Assembly (NCBI RefSeq): GCF_042849255.1
Contig: NZ_AP026866.1
Span: 744,001 to 808,000 of the forward strand
From: Oceaniferula spumae
GTDB taxonomy: Bacteria > Verrucomicrobiota > Verrucomicrobiia > Verrucomicrobiales > Akkermansiaceae
Direction of reading: 5' to 3'
DNA: 64,000 bases
Below are positions 55,006-63,950 of this stretch, piece after piece. How positions within the stretch are numbered: the first letter of the stretch is position 1; every line of letters starts with the position of its first letter. The notes beneath the pieces were generated by a model, which had not been told where the DNA came from, made no database searches, and worked only from the letters and a program-made list of their open reading frames with translations. Both the position numbers and the translations under genes were made by a program.

Positions 55006-55162
55006 TTTAATTTCCAAGGGCTCATGCAAAAATGTATGAGTCCTTATTTTTTGCTTTTGTTATGTGTGGCCCATCGACCTCAATTCCGTGCCAGCTATCG
55101 TTATCCAAGCATCCGTGCCCAGCATTTCCACAAGAAGGCGAATAAACCCACCCAATTAGTCG

Positions 55163-55777
55163 ATGACCAAAAAACACACCAAGCTGAGAGGACCGACGAA
55201 AGCTGAAACTGCCAAGCTACCTCCCTTCCAAGGCATTACACCTGAACAAATCGTCGTGCCCAAAACTCAGGCGGAGTGCCAGAACGCGGTGGATGAAATC
55301 GTTAGCGCAGGGGTCACCGGCTTTGATACCGAGGCCAGGCCAACGTTTCAAGCAGGACAGAAAAGCAATGGCCCCCACGTGGTACAATTTGCGCTCACTG
55401 ACAAGGCATTCATTTTCCAACTACATCGGAGCGAGTGCCAGAAAGCCGCTGCAGATTTAATCTCTTCGAACACCCTCCTCAAAGTGGGGTTCGGACTGCG
55501 AAATGATCACAAGCAAATAAGACATCGGCTGGCAATCGCGCTCAACCATGTAGTCGACCTCGATCAGGTGTTTCGCAAGCTAGGCTACGGGGGGCAGATC
55601 GGCATCCGAGGAGCTGTGGGTGTTTTATTCAAACAGCGCTTCAAGAAATCAAAATCCACCACGACAAGCAATTGGGCCCGCCCCGAACTAACACCACGGC
55701 AAATCCTATACGCAGCCAATGATGCCTATGCTGCCTTGAAAATCAGGGAAGCACTTGAGAAGGAAGGGCATCTCTAG
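55163..55777 (+). CDS. 3'-5' exonuclease domain protein (RNase D-like, DEDDy)
   Basis: Exonuclease-fold protein of 204 residues. The DEDDy residues are visible: FDTEARP (D and E), a central aspartate within GLRNDHKQI and YAANDAYAALKI with the Y and last D. The length covers only the nuclease domain; the HRDC domains of RNase D are missing. The first 25 residues are a basic, Lys/Pro-rich tail. Substrate may be RNA or DNA. The gene lies 157 bases after tRNA-Arg, which may or may not be meaningful. Start at the ATG at 55163. Confidence 0.85.
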   Translation: MTKKHTKLRGPTKAETAKLPPFQGITPEQIVVPKTQAECQNAVDEIVSAGVTGFDTEARPTFQAGQKSNGPHVVQFALTDKAFIFQLHRSECQKAAADLISSNTLLKVGFGLRNDHKQIRHRLAIALNHVVDLDQVFRKLGYGGQIGIRGAVGVLFKQRFKKSKSTTTSNWARPELTPRQILYAANDAYAALKIREALEKEGHL

Positions 55778-55866
55778 GCATCGAACGCGGAAAGGTTGAA
55801 TCGGCCACAATCATACGAACCGAAGTTCATCTACGGCATGAGGTCATGCCCTACTCTATCAGAGGT

Positions 55867-56280
55867 CTAACCACCGGCAAAAACCGGATTGAAACCGGCA
55901 TCTGTTAGGATACGCTTCATCTCGTCTCGTTTGTCGCCCTGAATCTCGATGTTGCCGTCTTTCACAGTCCCGCCGACACCGCAGGCTTTCTGAATTTTCT
56001 TCGCGAGTTCCTGTTTTTCAGCCAGCCCGATGCCGCTAAAGTTTTTTGCGATGGTGACGGCCTTGCCTCCGCGATGCGCGGTTTGACGGATGATATCGAC
56101 TCGACCTCGACTGGTGTTCTGCTGACCGCGTTTGGAAGTTTTTACAGAAACAACTGGTAGAGAGCCTTCTGGGCCTACAGGCAGACCTTCAAGCGCATCC
56201 AAGGCGCCAAACGCGTTTGGAGTTTGTGAATCTTCATCAGAACCTGCAGCCTTTCTCTTTTTTCGACTCATCGAGCTCAT
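55867..56280 (-). CDS. SUI1/YciH family translation factor
   Basis: Protein of 137 residues with a SUI1 domain at about 58-137: TSRGRVDIIRQT, KNFSGIGLAEKQELAKKIQKACGVGGTVKDGNIEIQGD and the ending ILTDAGFNPVFAGG. The first half is a low-complexity basic/Ser-rich tail. It is homologous to eukaryotic eIF1 and bacterial YciH, which act on initiation or start-codon selection; in bacteria the role is minor or stress related. The start could also be the methionine three codons later. Confidence 0.88.
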   Translation of the reverse strand: MSSMSRKKRKAAGSDEDSQTPNAFGALDALEGLPVGPEGSLPVVSVKTSKRGQQNTSRGRVDIIRQTAHRGGKAVTIAKNFSGIGLAEKQELAKKIQKACGVGGTVKDGNIEIQGDKRDEMKRILTDAGFNPVFAGG

Positions 56281-56454
56281 TTAATGAGGAATCTCAAAAA
56301 ATCACACGCCTATTTCTCATCTTTCGCGCTTCGCTAGCGTTATGGAAAGAGTCCGTCAGGCCTTGGGGCTTGCGTATATTGAGCCCTCAACTGGAAAATA
56401 CGGAAAATCTTTATTGATAGACAGCATCCAGTTCATCGGTAACAGTTAACAGAG

Positions 56455-57201
56455 ATGGATACGCAATCTCCCATATGGACATTTTTGCCCGGGCTGCACG
56501 GTACTCCGGAACTGTTCGGTGGCGTCAAACAGGCGTTGCCAAATACCATTGAGTCAGAATTTGTGGAACTGCCTACCAAGGGGAGCCAACGTTACACCAC
56601 TCTATCAACCTGGCTTGACGAACATCTCCCGAGAGGCGTAGAACGCGTGCTGATTGCAGAATCATTCAGCGGGCCGATTGCTTTACGCCTAGCGGCTCTT
56701 CGTCCTGATGAGGTCTGCGGTGTAGTGCTGGTTGCTTCTTTCTGCGATGCTCCCATTAACCCAGGGATCGCGCTACTCCCCTTGCGACCACTTTTCATGG
56801 TGAAACCACCCAAGGCGGCACTTCGACATTTCCTCATTGGTGATGATGCGGAAGATGCCGAGGTAGCGGATCTCAGTAATGTCATCCAGACCATTCCCTC
56901 CAGAACATTAGCAAACCGTGTGCGGGCTGTGTTAGAACTGCAGGAACAGGATAATCCTACGCTAGCAGATGTTCCAATGATGATTCTCCAGGCACAAAGC
57001 GACAACCTCGTCCCATGGGATGCCCAACAACGTCTGGAAGCCTGTTACCCAGAGGCCCGCGTTCACTGGATTGAAGCTCCTCACTTAGCGATGCAGCGTT
57101 ACCCAGAAAAATGCGTCCAAATGATTCAATCATTTGTTGAGAACCTGCCCGTAAAACAGATTCTGGTGGGAGCCTCTAGCAAAGCAGATCCGACGGAGTG
57201 A
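56455..57201 (+). CDS. Alpha/beta fold hydrolase
   Basis: Cytoplasmic alpha/beta hydrolase of 248 residues without signal peptide. It has the oxyanion region LPGLHGTPELFG, the nucleophile elbow AESFSG (Ser70; the elbow glycines are replaced by Ala and Ser), the acid in MILQAQSDNLVP and the final histidine EAPHLAMQ. Cofactor-free hydrolases of this size act on small esters, lactones or thioesters; the substrate is not predictable. It converges with the small metalloprotease-like gene, with 4 bases between stops. Confidence 0.78.
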   Translation: MDTQSPIWTFLPGLHGTPELFGGVKQALPNTIESEFVELPTKGSQRYTTLSTWLDEHLPRGVERVLIAESFSGPIALRLAALRPDEVCGVVLVASFCDAPINPGIALLPLRPLFMVKPPKAALRHFLIGDDAEDAEVADLSNVIQTIPSRTLANRVRAVLELQEQDNPTLADVPMMILQAQSDNLVPWDAQQRLEACYPEARVHWIEAPHLAMQRYPEKCVQMIQSFVENLPVKQILVGASSKADPTE

Positions 57202-57205
57202 AAAA

Positions 57206-57676
57206 TCACGCGAGGACCCGGGCCGACTCTTGCCGCGCCTCGACCTCCCAGTCTGCATCGTAATATCCATGCATCAGACACTGGTGGATGTATTCAATCA
57301 TAAATGCCCAGATCGACCCTACCCGCTGATACTGCTGAATATGAACAAGCTCATGAGCCATCAGTGCTGCCGATCCAGCACAATCGGCTGAAAGGTATAT
57401 CCCCCTCCCCAATGTGATTCCCGCAGCATCTATCACACAGGATGCGCCACATCTGTTCAGCAAAGAAAAAAGAAAATGGAGAGGATTGGGAACCCGATCG
57501 ACCACACTCACATAGATTTCCTCTGGTTGAGTCACGCCCAAATCCATAGCATACGTCAACTCTTGCTCGGTCAGTTTACGCCCGTGTTTTTGAATACGTC
57601 CCTGATGCCAGAAAGCCCATGGCGTGGCACAACAGGCAGCTAAAAATGCCAGTATCCAGTAGAGACCTCGTTTCAT
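57206..57676 (-). CDS. Small HELVH zinc-metalloprotease-like protein
   Basis: Protein of 156 residues with an N-terminal membrane segment (about 5-20, WILAFLAACCATPWAFW) and, in the last third, LMAHELVHIQQYQRVGSIWAFMIEYI, whose HELVH at 108-112 is a zinc-binding metallopeptidase motif of the type seen in DUF4157-like proteins. The ending ADWEVEARQESARVLA resembles their third-ligand region (E-x-x-A). The protein is short for a protease and could be a truncated or regulatory form. The ATG at 57676 has GGTGAG just before it. It follows osmC by 17 bases. Confidence 0.72.
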   Translation of the reverse strand: MKRGLYWILAFLAACCATPWAFWHQGRIQKHGRKLTEQELTYAMDLGVTQPEEIYVSVVDRVPNPLHFLFSLLNRCGASCVIDAAGITLGRGIYLSADCAGSAALMAHELVHIQQYQRVGSIWAFMIEYIHQCLMHGYYDADWEVEARQESARVLA

Positions 57677-57693
57677 CTCACCGGAACTTTGGT

Positions 57694-58110
57694 CTAGGAG
57701 GGATTCTCCCAGTTCCAATCAATTGGCACTTCAATCTCGGGATTGATGCTCTGAAAGACAGGACAGCTCAGAGCCGAGCCTTCTAACATTTTTCGATCTG
57801 GATGATTCGAAGGCAGAGGCACATCAATGACTACCGCCAGTTTTGAAATCCTGCGCGGCTGGTCGGATGACATGTGTTTTTCAACCTTTAATTTGAGGCC
57901 CTCGAGCGGAATTTTTTTGCGTTGCCCCACGATTCCCATGATCGTTGCCATACAACTAACCAGAGCCGTGGCTATTAGGTCTGTTGGAGAAAAAGTCTCA
58001 CCTCGCCCGTTGTTATCGACGGGCGCATCGGTGGAAACAGTGCTTCCCGATGGGCCGTGGGTGCTAGTGCAATGAAGACCGCCTTCGTAGTGGGTGGTTA
58101 TTTCGATCAT
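57694..58110 (-). CDS. OsmC family peroxiredoxin-like protein
   Basis: OsmC/Ohr-fold protein of 138 residues that reduces organic hydroperoxides. The two active-site cysteines are Cys53 in LVSCMATIMG and Cys116 in ALSCPVFQS. The pattern ETFSPTDLIATALVSC is typical. The family is split between OsmC, Ohr and YhfA; the short length and shape do not decide. It is first in a two-gene unit with the HELVH protein. Confidence 0.9.
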   Translation of the reverse strand: MIEITTHYEGGLHCTSTHGPSGSTVSTDAPVDNNGRGETFSPTDLIATALVSCMATIMGIVGQRKKIPLEGLKLKVEKHMSSDQPRRISKLAVVIDVPLPSNHPDRKMLEGSALSCPVFQSINPEIEVPIDWNWENPS

Positions 58111-58134
58111 ATGGATGTATTGGGGTTGGTTGTT

Positions 58135-60705
58135 TTAAGGAGATTCGTCTTCAGAGATCTGTGAGGTCATCAGCTTGACCTTCTTTGCCAAGGCGACCCG
58201 GAATCCGTAGAGATTACTCGCCTTGGTGGACCTAACAGTGTAGCGCTGACTAACGTAGAGGTGCTCCTTCTGGTAGCTGTTCCAGCCGCCGCCGCGAAGC
58301 ACTCCGTATTTCCCATTCTCATCATAATCATCGGATACCCACTCGTGCGCATTACCAGCCAAGTCATAGATGCCTAGGTTGTTAGGAGGGAAGGAGCCCA
58401 CAGGAGATGTTTTTTCGAAGCCATCCTCGTAATTCATCAGAGTGCGGTCTCGGCGCACGTTGGCGGCTTGAGCCGCACTTTTATCGGCAAGATTCCCCAC
58501 CTTGAATTCGGCATCCTCGGGTGGCCAGACAGTGCCCCATGGGAATATTTTCTCAGGTCTAAATTCCCTGACAGAAGGCAACTGGTCTGGGCGTTCCTCC
58601 AGGCCGGCGAGATGACTCCATTCCAAATCAGTGAGCAAGCGATACTCAACATCCGATGAAATACGCTCGTCTTTTTGCTCGCGAGCGGTCAGCCATTTAC
58701 AGAATGCCATGGCATCGGCTCTGGTGACCTGAAGCACCGGATGGTTGGGCCCTTGATTAAAACCGGGCGATGGTGGAGCGGTCGCTTTCGATTCCTTGAC
58801 GTATGTGTTGTAATCAGAAACTCGGGTCTCCCAAGCCGAAACCATCAAATCCTCACCAATGGGCACGAATTGCATGCCCAAACTGTTAGACCATTTTTTA
58901 CCGAACACGACGCTGTTGTTCCGCTGAAGATTAATCACCACTTTCTCGTTACCTCCGTCTTTTAAGTCCATGGTTTTGGTCACTCTCCTGTAGCCTTCCA
59001 GACTCAAGGTGAGCTGCAATGACCCCGGCTTGACGCGAACGCGAGGACGTGGAGTAACTCCACGGTATTCTCCATCGATCTGGAGAATGGCCCCTTCTGG
59101 CACGCTGTGGATTTCCAAATGCGCAAAGGGAATGTTTTTCACCAAACACTGGAACGGCCGCAGCCCCTGCTTAATAGCACGAGGACTCATCGCGGGTGAT
59201 TTGAAACTCTTGTCCACCTTCGCTGAGATATACTGAACCTCGGTGAGATAACCTTCTGTAGATGCTTTCTCACTCTGCCAGCGACAATACATATCGGCCT
59301 GCTCCGGTGTCACCAGAACAATACTCCGGTTGACTCCACTTTCGCTGTGTTCGATCACCTCGGCGTTGTATTTCTTATTGGTGTCCTGCTCAAACCTACG
59401 CCACTGGTAGAGCCTAACAAATCCCGCGCTGATGTGGTAACCATCCATGGGTTGATAGCGGATCCCCATGTTATCCACCCACTCCTGTCCTGAAACAGGC
59501 GGCGAGTAAATCGACAAAACATGCTCGACAATCTGAGTCTCATTCGCCACGACGACACCTTCTGCAGGTTCTGTGCGGTATCCCTCCAGACGAAACTCAA
59601 ACCAGTATCGTTCACCTGCCACCATGCGAATATTTTTCAGTGGCGTTACATCGAGGAAATTTCCGTCACGATCATAAACCTCGGCCCCTTCCGGATCGCT
59701 GATCACTTTCACAAAGCCATACTCGATTTTCTTTTCCACGGGTGGCGGTGGAGGATCGGCCTTTGCCTGTGTCGGCCAAGGAATATGACCGCGGAAAACC
59801 CAGCCAACCAGCGCCAGACAGGCGACCAATGGAATCATCGCCAGCAAAGCACCACGGCGGCGGCGCTTGACTCGCTTCCCGCGTTGTAACCGCCTGAGAG
59901 CAATAGCGAGTGACGCCGCAGTTTTGATGGTGCGCTTCGACACCCTTGGCTCACAGATATCACAGATAATCTGATTGAGGTTTAACCAGCGTTTTCTGTT
60001 AGCATCCTCCGGCAACTCATCAGGCAGTTCAGGAAATTGCAGACGGTCTTTTCCCGTTGCCATTTCATACATCACCTTACCGAGCCCATAGACATCAGCC
60101 TGGGCTGAGCCCGGCCCCTCGGGGGGGACAAAGCCCTCTGTGCCTACAAATGTCCGCTGCCCACGAGTCGCCACCAGACCGATATCAGCGAGCTTGGCTT
60201 TACCATCCACAAAGATGATGTTAGAAGGCTTGATGTCGCGGTGCGCCAACCCCTTTTCGTGAAGGTGCTCGAGAGCATCGGCAAGACACAATCCAACCTC
60301 GATCACAAAATCCGGATTCAGCGGCGTGCCTGCGGCTTTCTTTAAATCAGTCCGCAAGTTACGCGGCTCATATTCCACGGGATTGATCTCGTTCCCCGTG
60401 CGAATATCGTCGCCGAGTTCCATCACGTAGTAATAGAACTCCCCTTCTTGGTGACTCCTGCCAACGTGTAGAATATTGACCAATCCCGCGTGATCTCGGG
60501 ACATTGGTTCGTATTTTAAAATGCCCTCGAATTCGCGTTCGAAGCCGCGTTCGTCCTCAAAGTCTTCACGTCTAACGACTTTGACAGCGCGCATGGCTCC
60601 AGTGACGCCACGCGCCAGCCACACCTCACCATATGAGCCGCCGCCTATTTTGCGCAGCACCTCATGATCCGGTATCACCGGCTCTGGACTCACCCTACCC
60701 CGCAT
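58135..60705 (-). CDS. Membrane Ser/Thr protein kinase with PEGA and FGE/sulfatase-modifying-like domains
   Basis: Eukaryotic-type kinase of 856 residues. The kinase domain (about 12-275) has the glycine loop KIGGGSYGEVW, the lysine in AVKVV (Lys42), HRDIKPSN (Asp157) and DIG in place of DFG (174-176). A basic run and one membrane helix (about 286-304) follow. Outside the membrane are a PEGA domain (about 335-385), a partial FGE-like stretch (about 425-520), a second PEGA (about 535-605), and a fuller FGE-sulfatase domain (about 615-845) with GNAHEWVSDDYD and GGGWNS, though without the active cysteine pair seen in true FGE. It may sense extracytoplasmic ligands. The start overlaps the sigma gene by 11 bases. 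Confidence 0.9.
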   Translation of the reverse strand: MRGRVSPEPVIPDHEVLRKIGGGSYGEVWLARGVTGAMRAVKVVRREDFEDERGFEREFEGILKYEPMSRDHAGLVNILHVGRSHQEGEFYYYVMELGDDIRTGNEINPVEYEPRNLRTDLKKAAGTPLNPDFVIEVGLCLADALEHLHEKGLAHRDIKPSNIIFVDGKAKLADIGLVATRGQRTFVGTEGFVPPEGPGSAQADVYGLGKVMYEMATGKDRLQFPELPDELPEDANRKRWLNLNQIICDICEPRVSKRTIKTAASLAIALRRLQRGKRVKRRRRGALLAMIPLVACLALVGWVFRGHIPWPTQAKADPPPPPVEKKIEYGFVKVISDPEGAEVYDRDGNFLDVTPLKNIRMVAGERYWFEFRLEGYRTEPAEGVVVANETQIVEHVLSIYSPPVSGQEWVDNMGIRYQPMDGYHISAGFVRLYQWRRFEQDTNKKYNAEVIEHSESGVNRSIVLVTPEQADMYCRWQSEKASTEGYLTEVQYISAKVDKSFKSPAMSPRAIKQGLRPFQCLVKNIPFAHLEIHSVPEGAILQIDGEYRGVTPRPRVRVKPGSLQLTLSLEGYRRVTKTMDLKDGGNEKVVINLQRNNSVVFGKKWSNSLGMQFVPIGEDLMVSAWETRVSDYNTYVKESKATAPPSPGFNQGPNHPVLQVTRADAMAFCKWLTAREQKDERISSDVEYRLLTDLEWSHLAGLEERPDQLPSVREFRPEKIFPWGTVWPPEDAEFKVGNLADKSAAQAANVRRDRTLMNYEDGFEKTSPVGSFPPNNLGIYDLAGNAHEWVSDDYDENGKYGVLRGGGWNSYQKEHLYVSQRYTVRSTKASNLYGFRVALAKKVKLMTSQISEDESP

Positions 60706-61363
60706 CCTCGTTTAATTTCGACAATTCTTTTTTAAGGATTTTTCCTACCCGATGCTTCGCCAAATAGACCTGTGACATGCTCACTCCGAGTTGCTCCTGC
60801 ACCCTACCTGCATCCCATTCACGAATGACATAACAGTCGAAAATTTGATATTGCTTGGGAGACACCTGCGCCTTGACCTTTGCTAGAGCAGCATCGGCGA
60901 GGTTTTTTTTCCATTCCACATCCCAGAGTCTTTCCAAGGTTCCGCTCTTAGGATCTTCCAAGCGTTCGATGACCGAAGTTTTACGCCCCTCATCATCCCA
61001 CTCGCCAATGCTCATGGCGGTGTCTTTTTTGCGTTTGCGAAACTGATCGTTGATCCTCCACCGAGTCATGTTCATCAGCCAGGACTTGAACGATCCTTTC
61101 TCCGGATCATACATGTTCTTTTTGCTCTGTTTCGCGATGGATAGAATCGTTTCCTGAACGACATCAAAGGCTTCGTCCGAGCGCAGTCCGGCTTTCAAAC
61201 CTACGGCGTAGATCAGCTTCCAGTAGGTTTTGTAGAACTCATCCCACGTGCGCTGATCCTCCCAGTTATCCAGTCTCGCGATCAAACTCTTCCGCGTGTG
61301 AGCGTATGCCGCCTCCATCTTTACCGCCTCGCTGTCTTTCGCGTCGTCTGGTTTATCTGCCAT
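60695..61363 (-). CDS. Sigma-70 family RNA polymerase sigma factor (ECF-like)
   Basis: Sigma factor of 222 residues. Region 2 lies at about 38-105 (WDEFYKTYWKLIYAVGLKAGL, DVVQETILSIAKQSK, FKSWLMNMTRWRINDQFRKRKK) and region 4 at about 155-215 (SPKQYQIFDCYVIREWDAGRVQEQLGVSMSQVYLAKHRV). The linker is longer than in classic ECF factors. Its ORF ends inside the start of the kinase gene, so the two are translated together, and the kinase may act as the sensor or regulator of this sigma factor. Chosen start: the MADKPDD methionine at 61363. Confidence 0.9.
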   Translation of the reverse strand: MADKPDDAKDSEAVKMEAAYAHTRKSLIARLDNWEDQRTWDEFYKTYWKLIYAVGLKAGLRSDEAFDVVQETILSIAKQSKKNMYDPEKGSFKSWLMNMTRWRINDQFRKRKKDTAMSIGEWDDEGRKTSVIERLEDPKSGTLERLWDVEWKKNLADAALAKVKAQVSPKQYQIFDCYVIREWDAGRVQEQLGVSMSQVYLAKHRVGKILKKELSKLNEDAG

Positions 61364-61629
61364 TGTGCTTTTTCTATAACATATGTTTTTCATCGTTCCA
61401 TCAGCAAATACTCCAGCTTTACCTCAATTTTACATTATTTCCAATAATCAGGGAAAGCGAAGCACGTGAAAATCCATTTACAAGAACCTCATATGCACTC
61501 TACACTCAGTGGAATTATTTCAGTAAATGAGTGAGTTTTCATACTTATTTATAATTATTGAGGTATTTCAGCCATCTTCCCCGATGGTTCCCCACCCTTA
61601 CCACCCCACCCTTATACCACTTAGACACT

Positions 61630-62388
61630 ATGAATTCTGCTGATCAGATCAACCCTGCCGAGCAGGTTGAACGGATACGGGAAATTCTCGTAGGCCGCGA
61701 TATCGAGCTTGTGAACAATCGGATCGAATCCCTCGAGAAAAACCTCCAATCGCAATCGAGCGAGGCGAATCGAGAGGTTACCGCCAAGCTAGCTAAAGCC
61801 GAGGAGCAATATGCGGCGTCGCAACAAAATATCCAGTCGATTACCAATCACATCCGGCAGCAGTTGCAGCAGGAGGCATCGACACGAGGCCAGCAAATTA
61901 ACGACCTTGCCAGCAAGATCGATGCAGCGGCCAAACGGATGGAGCAAACCTCCCAGCAGCTGGTTAATATCGAAAACAAGCACAACGAGGGCATTTCAAA
62001 AAAGTTGGAAAGCCTCAGCTCGGAAATGGCTTCCCGCATCGACGCGCACTCGCGCCAGATCATGGAGCATATGCACCGCGAAATCCAGCAGTGGAAAAAC
62101 CGTATGGACGGGCAGATCACCACGCTCGCTGAGGAAAAATTGGATCGGCAGGAACTCACCACCCGTCTGGCTCGAATTGCCAGTGCAGCAATGGGCGATG
62201 CCGTTCCTCCCAGCACACCGCGGCCAAAACCCAGTGGCATGGGTGGAACACTTGGCACAGCCATGGGAAATCTAGGCAGCCCGTTGGAAAGCTCCAGCGA
62301 AGGTAACTACACTCCCCCTGCCCAAGAACCGCCCAACTTGAGCAGTCTCGATGTTTTTGCCATGCCCACCGATGACTTTACATCCTAA
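61630..62388 (+). CDS. Coiled-coil protein of unknown function
   Basis: Soluble-looking protein of 252 residues with no signal peptide or membrane segment. Residues about 10-190 are mostly coiled coil with Gln, Ser, Ala, Glu and Lys (for example VERIREILVGRDIELVNNRIESLEKN at the start, followed by a long helix containing IQSITNHIRQQLQQEAS). The last 50 residues are Gly/Pro/Ser-rich with GMGGTLGTAMG. The start region, E-x-x-x-x-L-x-x-R-I-x-x-L, recalls the segment found before the conserved part of certain OmpA-family proteins; this is a weak resemblance. The next gene lies 50 bases on. Confidence 0.68.
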   Translation: MNSADQINPAEQVERIREILVGRDIELVNNRIESLEKNLQSQSSEANREVTAKLAKAEEQYAASQQNIQSITNHIRQQLQQEASTRGQQINDLASKIDAAAKRMEQTSQQLVNIENKHNEGISKKLESLSSEMASRIDAHSRQIMEHMHREIQQWKNRMDGQITTLAEEKLDRQELTTRLARIASAAMGDAVPPSTPRPKPSGMGGTLGTAMGNLGSPLESSSEGNYTPPAQEPPNLSSLDVFAMPTDDFTS

Positions 62389-62438
62389 CAGCCCTCCTCC
62401 CTGCATTTTTTCACCCTTCTAACTCCGGAGCCCTCCCC

Positions 62439-63950
62439 GTGTCCCTCGAGTCCATCACCCCGCTTCCGGCTACATCCGGAAAACCCGTCCCCGCGCCCAG
62501 CCTCGCATCTCTGAGGCAGGGCTGGAGTAGCCACGGCGCTGCTCCCAGCACACCTCGGCAACAGCCTCCACTACCGACCTTTCCGGTCAAATCCGAGGTT
62601 CCGGGAAATAAAAAAACCACCCCTGAGCCACTACCCCAGCTCCCCGAGTTGGGCTCCATGGCCAGCGATGCCGTGTTTAGCATGGAGGGTCTTGATGAAC
62701 TGTTAGCCAGTGTTTATCCAGGAAGAGTCAAAGAGACCACTCAACAAAAACCATCTCTTTTCGAAGAGCCCATACCTGCGGTCCCTACCCAGCAGCCAGC
62801 GGCACAACAAACACAAAAAAAGCCAACCATCCCCTCGATAGAACTGCCACCGTCCGGGCAGCGCAGTGCCAGAAGCTCAAGCGAGCAGTCTGCAGCCAAA
62901 CACGCTAGCATGTCAGCCATGCCAAGTGTAGCAGCCCCCAATGTGTCCCTTCCATTGGTGCGAGACCAATTCCTCAAGCCGACCAGCACTACACCCGAGG
63001 AAGAGACTACGGAAAAAACCACACCCACTCCGTCATTTGCTGCCAAGCCAGCCGCAGAGTCGAAACCGGAACCCGTTGCAGCTAAAAAAGCTGAGCCGCA
63101 GTCAGCGGATCCAGCACCGAAACAAGAAGCACCGACTCCTCAAGCTCGGCCGGAACCGCAACCCAAGACGTTCACTAGAAAAATAATCGCCCCCTCCAGC
63201 ACCCCCCCAGAGAGCGACCAACCATTTGCAGAGCGGACGAGCACTCCTAACAAGGTGGATCAAACTAAACCGGCTCGACCTGACTACACGGATGACGATC
63301 TGAGGGATGCCATGCAGCCGATTGTCGATCAAAGTGTCGATAAATTCCTCTACACTCCTAGCCACGGCATCCACACCTACTTGGAGCCGATGCTTCGCAG
63401 CACCGTGCGTAGAGCCATCGCCGAACAAATGGACGACGCCAGCCCGTTCCATGATGTAGCAGGCTGGGACAAATTCGCGTGGAAAATGCGCGCCCTGTTT
63501 AGTAGCAGAACTTACGACGAGATTGTCTTCGACCGCACCAAACGCTATCAGGTGGAAGAAGTCTTCTTGCTCCGTCGCCACACCCGTTCGATGATTTCCT
63601 ATGCCAGCAATGATCCTTCACGGCACTCGAAAACAAACAAAGTACTGAGCACAGTGAAGAAAGTCGCGTCCAAGTGCGGCTCTAGCTCATCACCTGCTGA
63701 CACCGAGAGCTGCATCTCATGGGAGGATGGCCGGAATCTCATGATTCGACGTGGGAAACATTGTATCCTGGCTGCTATTGTGCACGGCTCTTCCAATGCC
63801 ATTCTTCGCTCGGACCTCGACTACGCATTGCGCCAGGCTGAGGAGCGTTTTGGAATTTCCCTCGAAGAGGAAAACGATATCCATCTCCAAATCCTGCAAC
63901 CGCTCCTCGAAGGTTGCCTGCTGATTCAGTCCCCAGCGATCCCGAACTAG
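62439..63950 (+). CDS. Proline-rich protein with a conserved C-terminal sensor-like domain
   Basis: Protein of 503 residues. Residues about 1-275 are Pro/Lys/Glu/Ser/Thr-rich and probably disordered. From about 280 a folded domain begins: DDLRDAMQPIVDQSVDKF, YLEPMLRSTVRRAIAEQM, KFAWKMRALFSSRTYDEIVF, YQVEEVFLLRRHTRSMISYAS, then a middle helix and the ending ISWEDGRNLMIRRGKHCILAAIVHGSSNAILRSDLDYAL. This order recalls, from memory, the cytoplasmic part of bacterial OmpA-family proteins (LxPxIxxAIRxAI...YxVExVFLIHRxTGLLL...VLAAVIRG). The GTG at 62439 has a GGAG 8 bases upstream. Function unknown; the domain resemblance is inferred. Confidence 0.7.
   Translation: MSLESITPLPATSGKPVPAPSLASLRQGWSSHGAAPSTPRQQPPLPTFPVKSEVPGNKKTTPEPLPQLPELGSMASDAVFSMEGLDELLASVYPGRVKETTQQKPSLFEEPIPAVPTQQPAAQQTQKKPTIPSIELPPSGQRSARSSSEQSAAKHASMSAMPSVAAPNVSLPLVRDQFLKPTSTTPEEETTEKTTPTPSFAAKPAAESKPEPVAAKKAEPQSADPAPKQEAPTPQARPEPQPKTFTRKIIAPSSTPPESDQPFAERTSTPNKVDQTKPARPDYTDDDLRDAMQPIVDQSVDKFLYTPSHGIHTYLEPMLRSTVRRAIAEQMDDASPFHDVAGWDKFAWKMRALFSSRTYDEIVFDRTKRYQVEEVFLLRRHTRSMISYASNDPSRHSKTNKVLSTVKKVASKCGSSSSPADTESCISWEDGRNLMIRRGKHCILAAIVHGSSNAILRSDLDYALRQAEERFGISLEEENDIHLQILQPLLEGCLLIQSPAIPN

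Noticed and set aside
61811..62275. Arg/Ser-rich frame overlapping the coiled-coil gene
   Set aside because: A +1 shadow of the coiled-coil reading frame, with no start signal.
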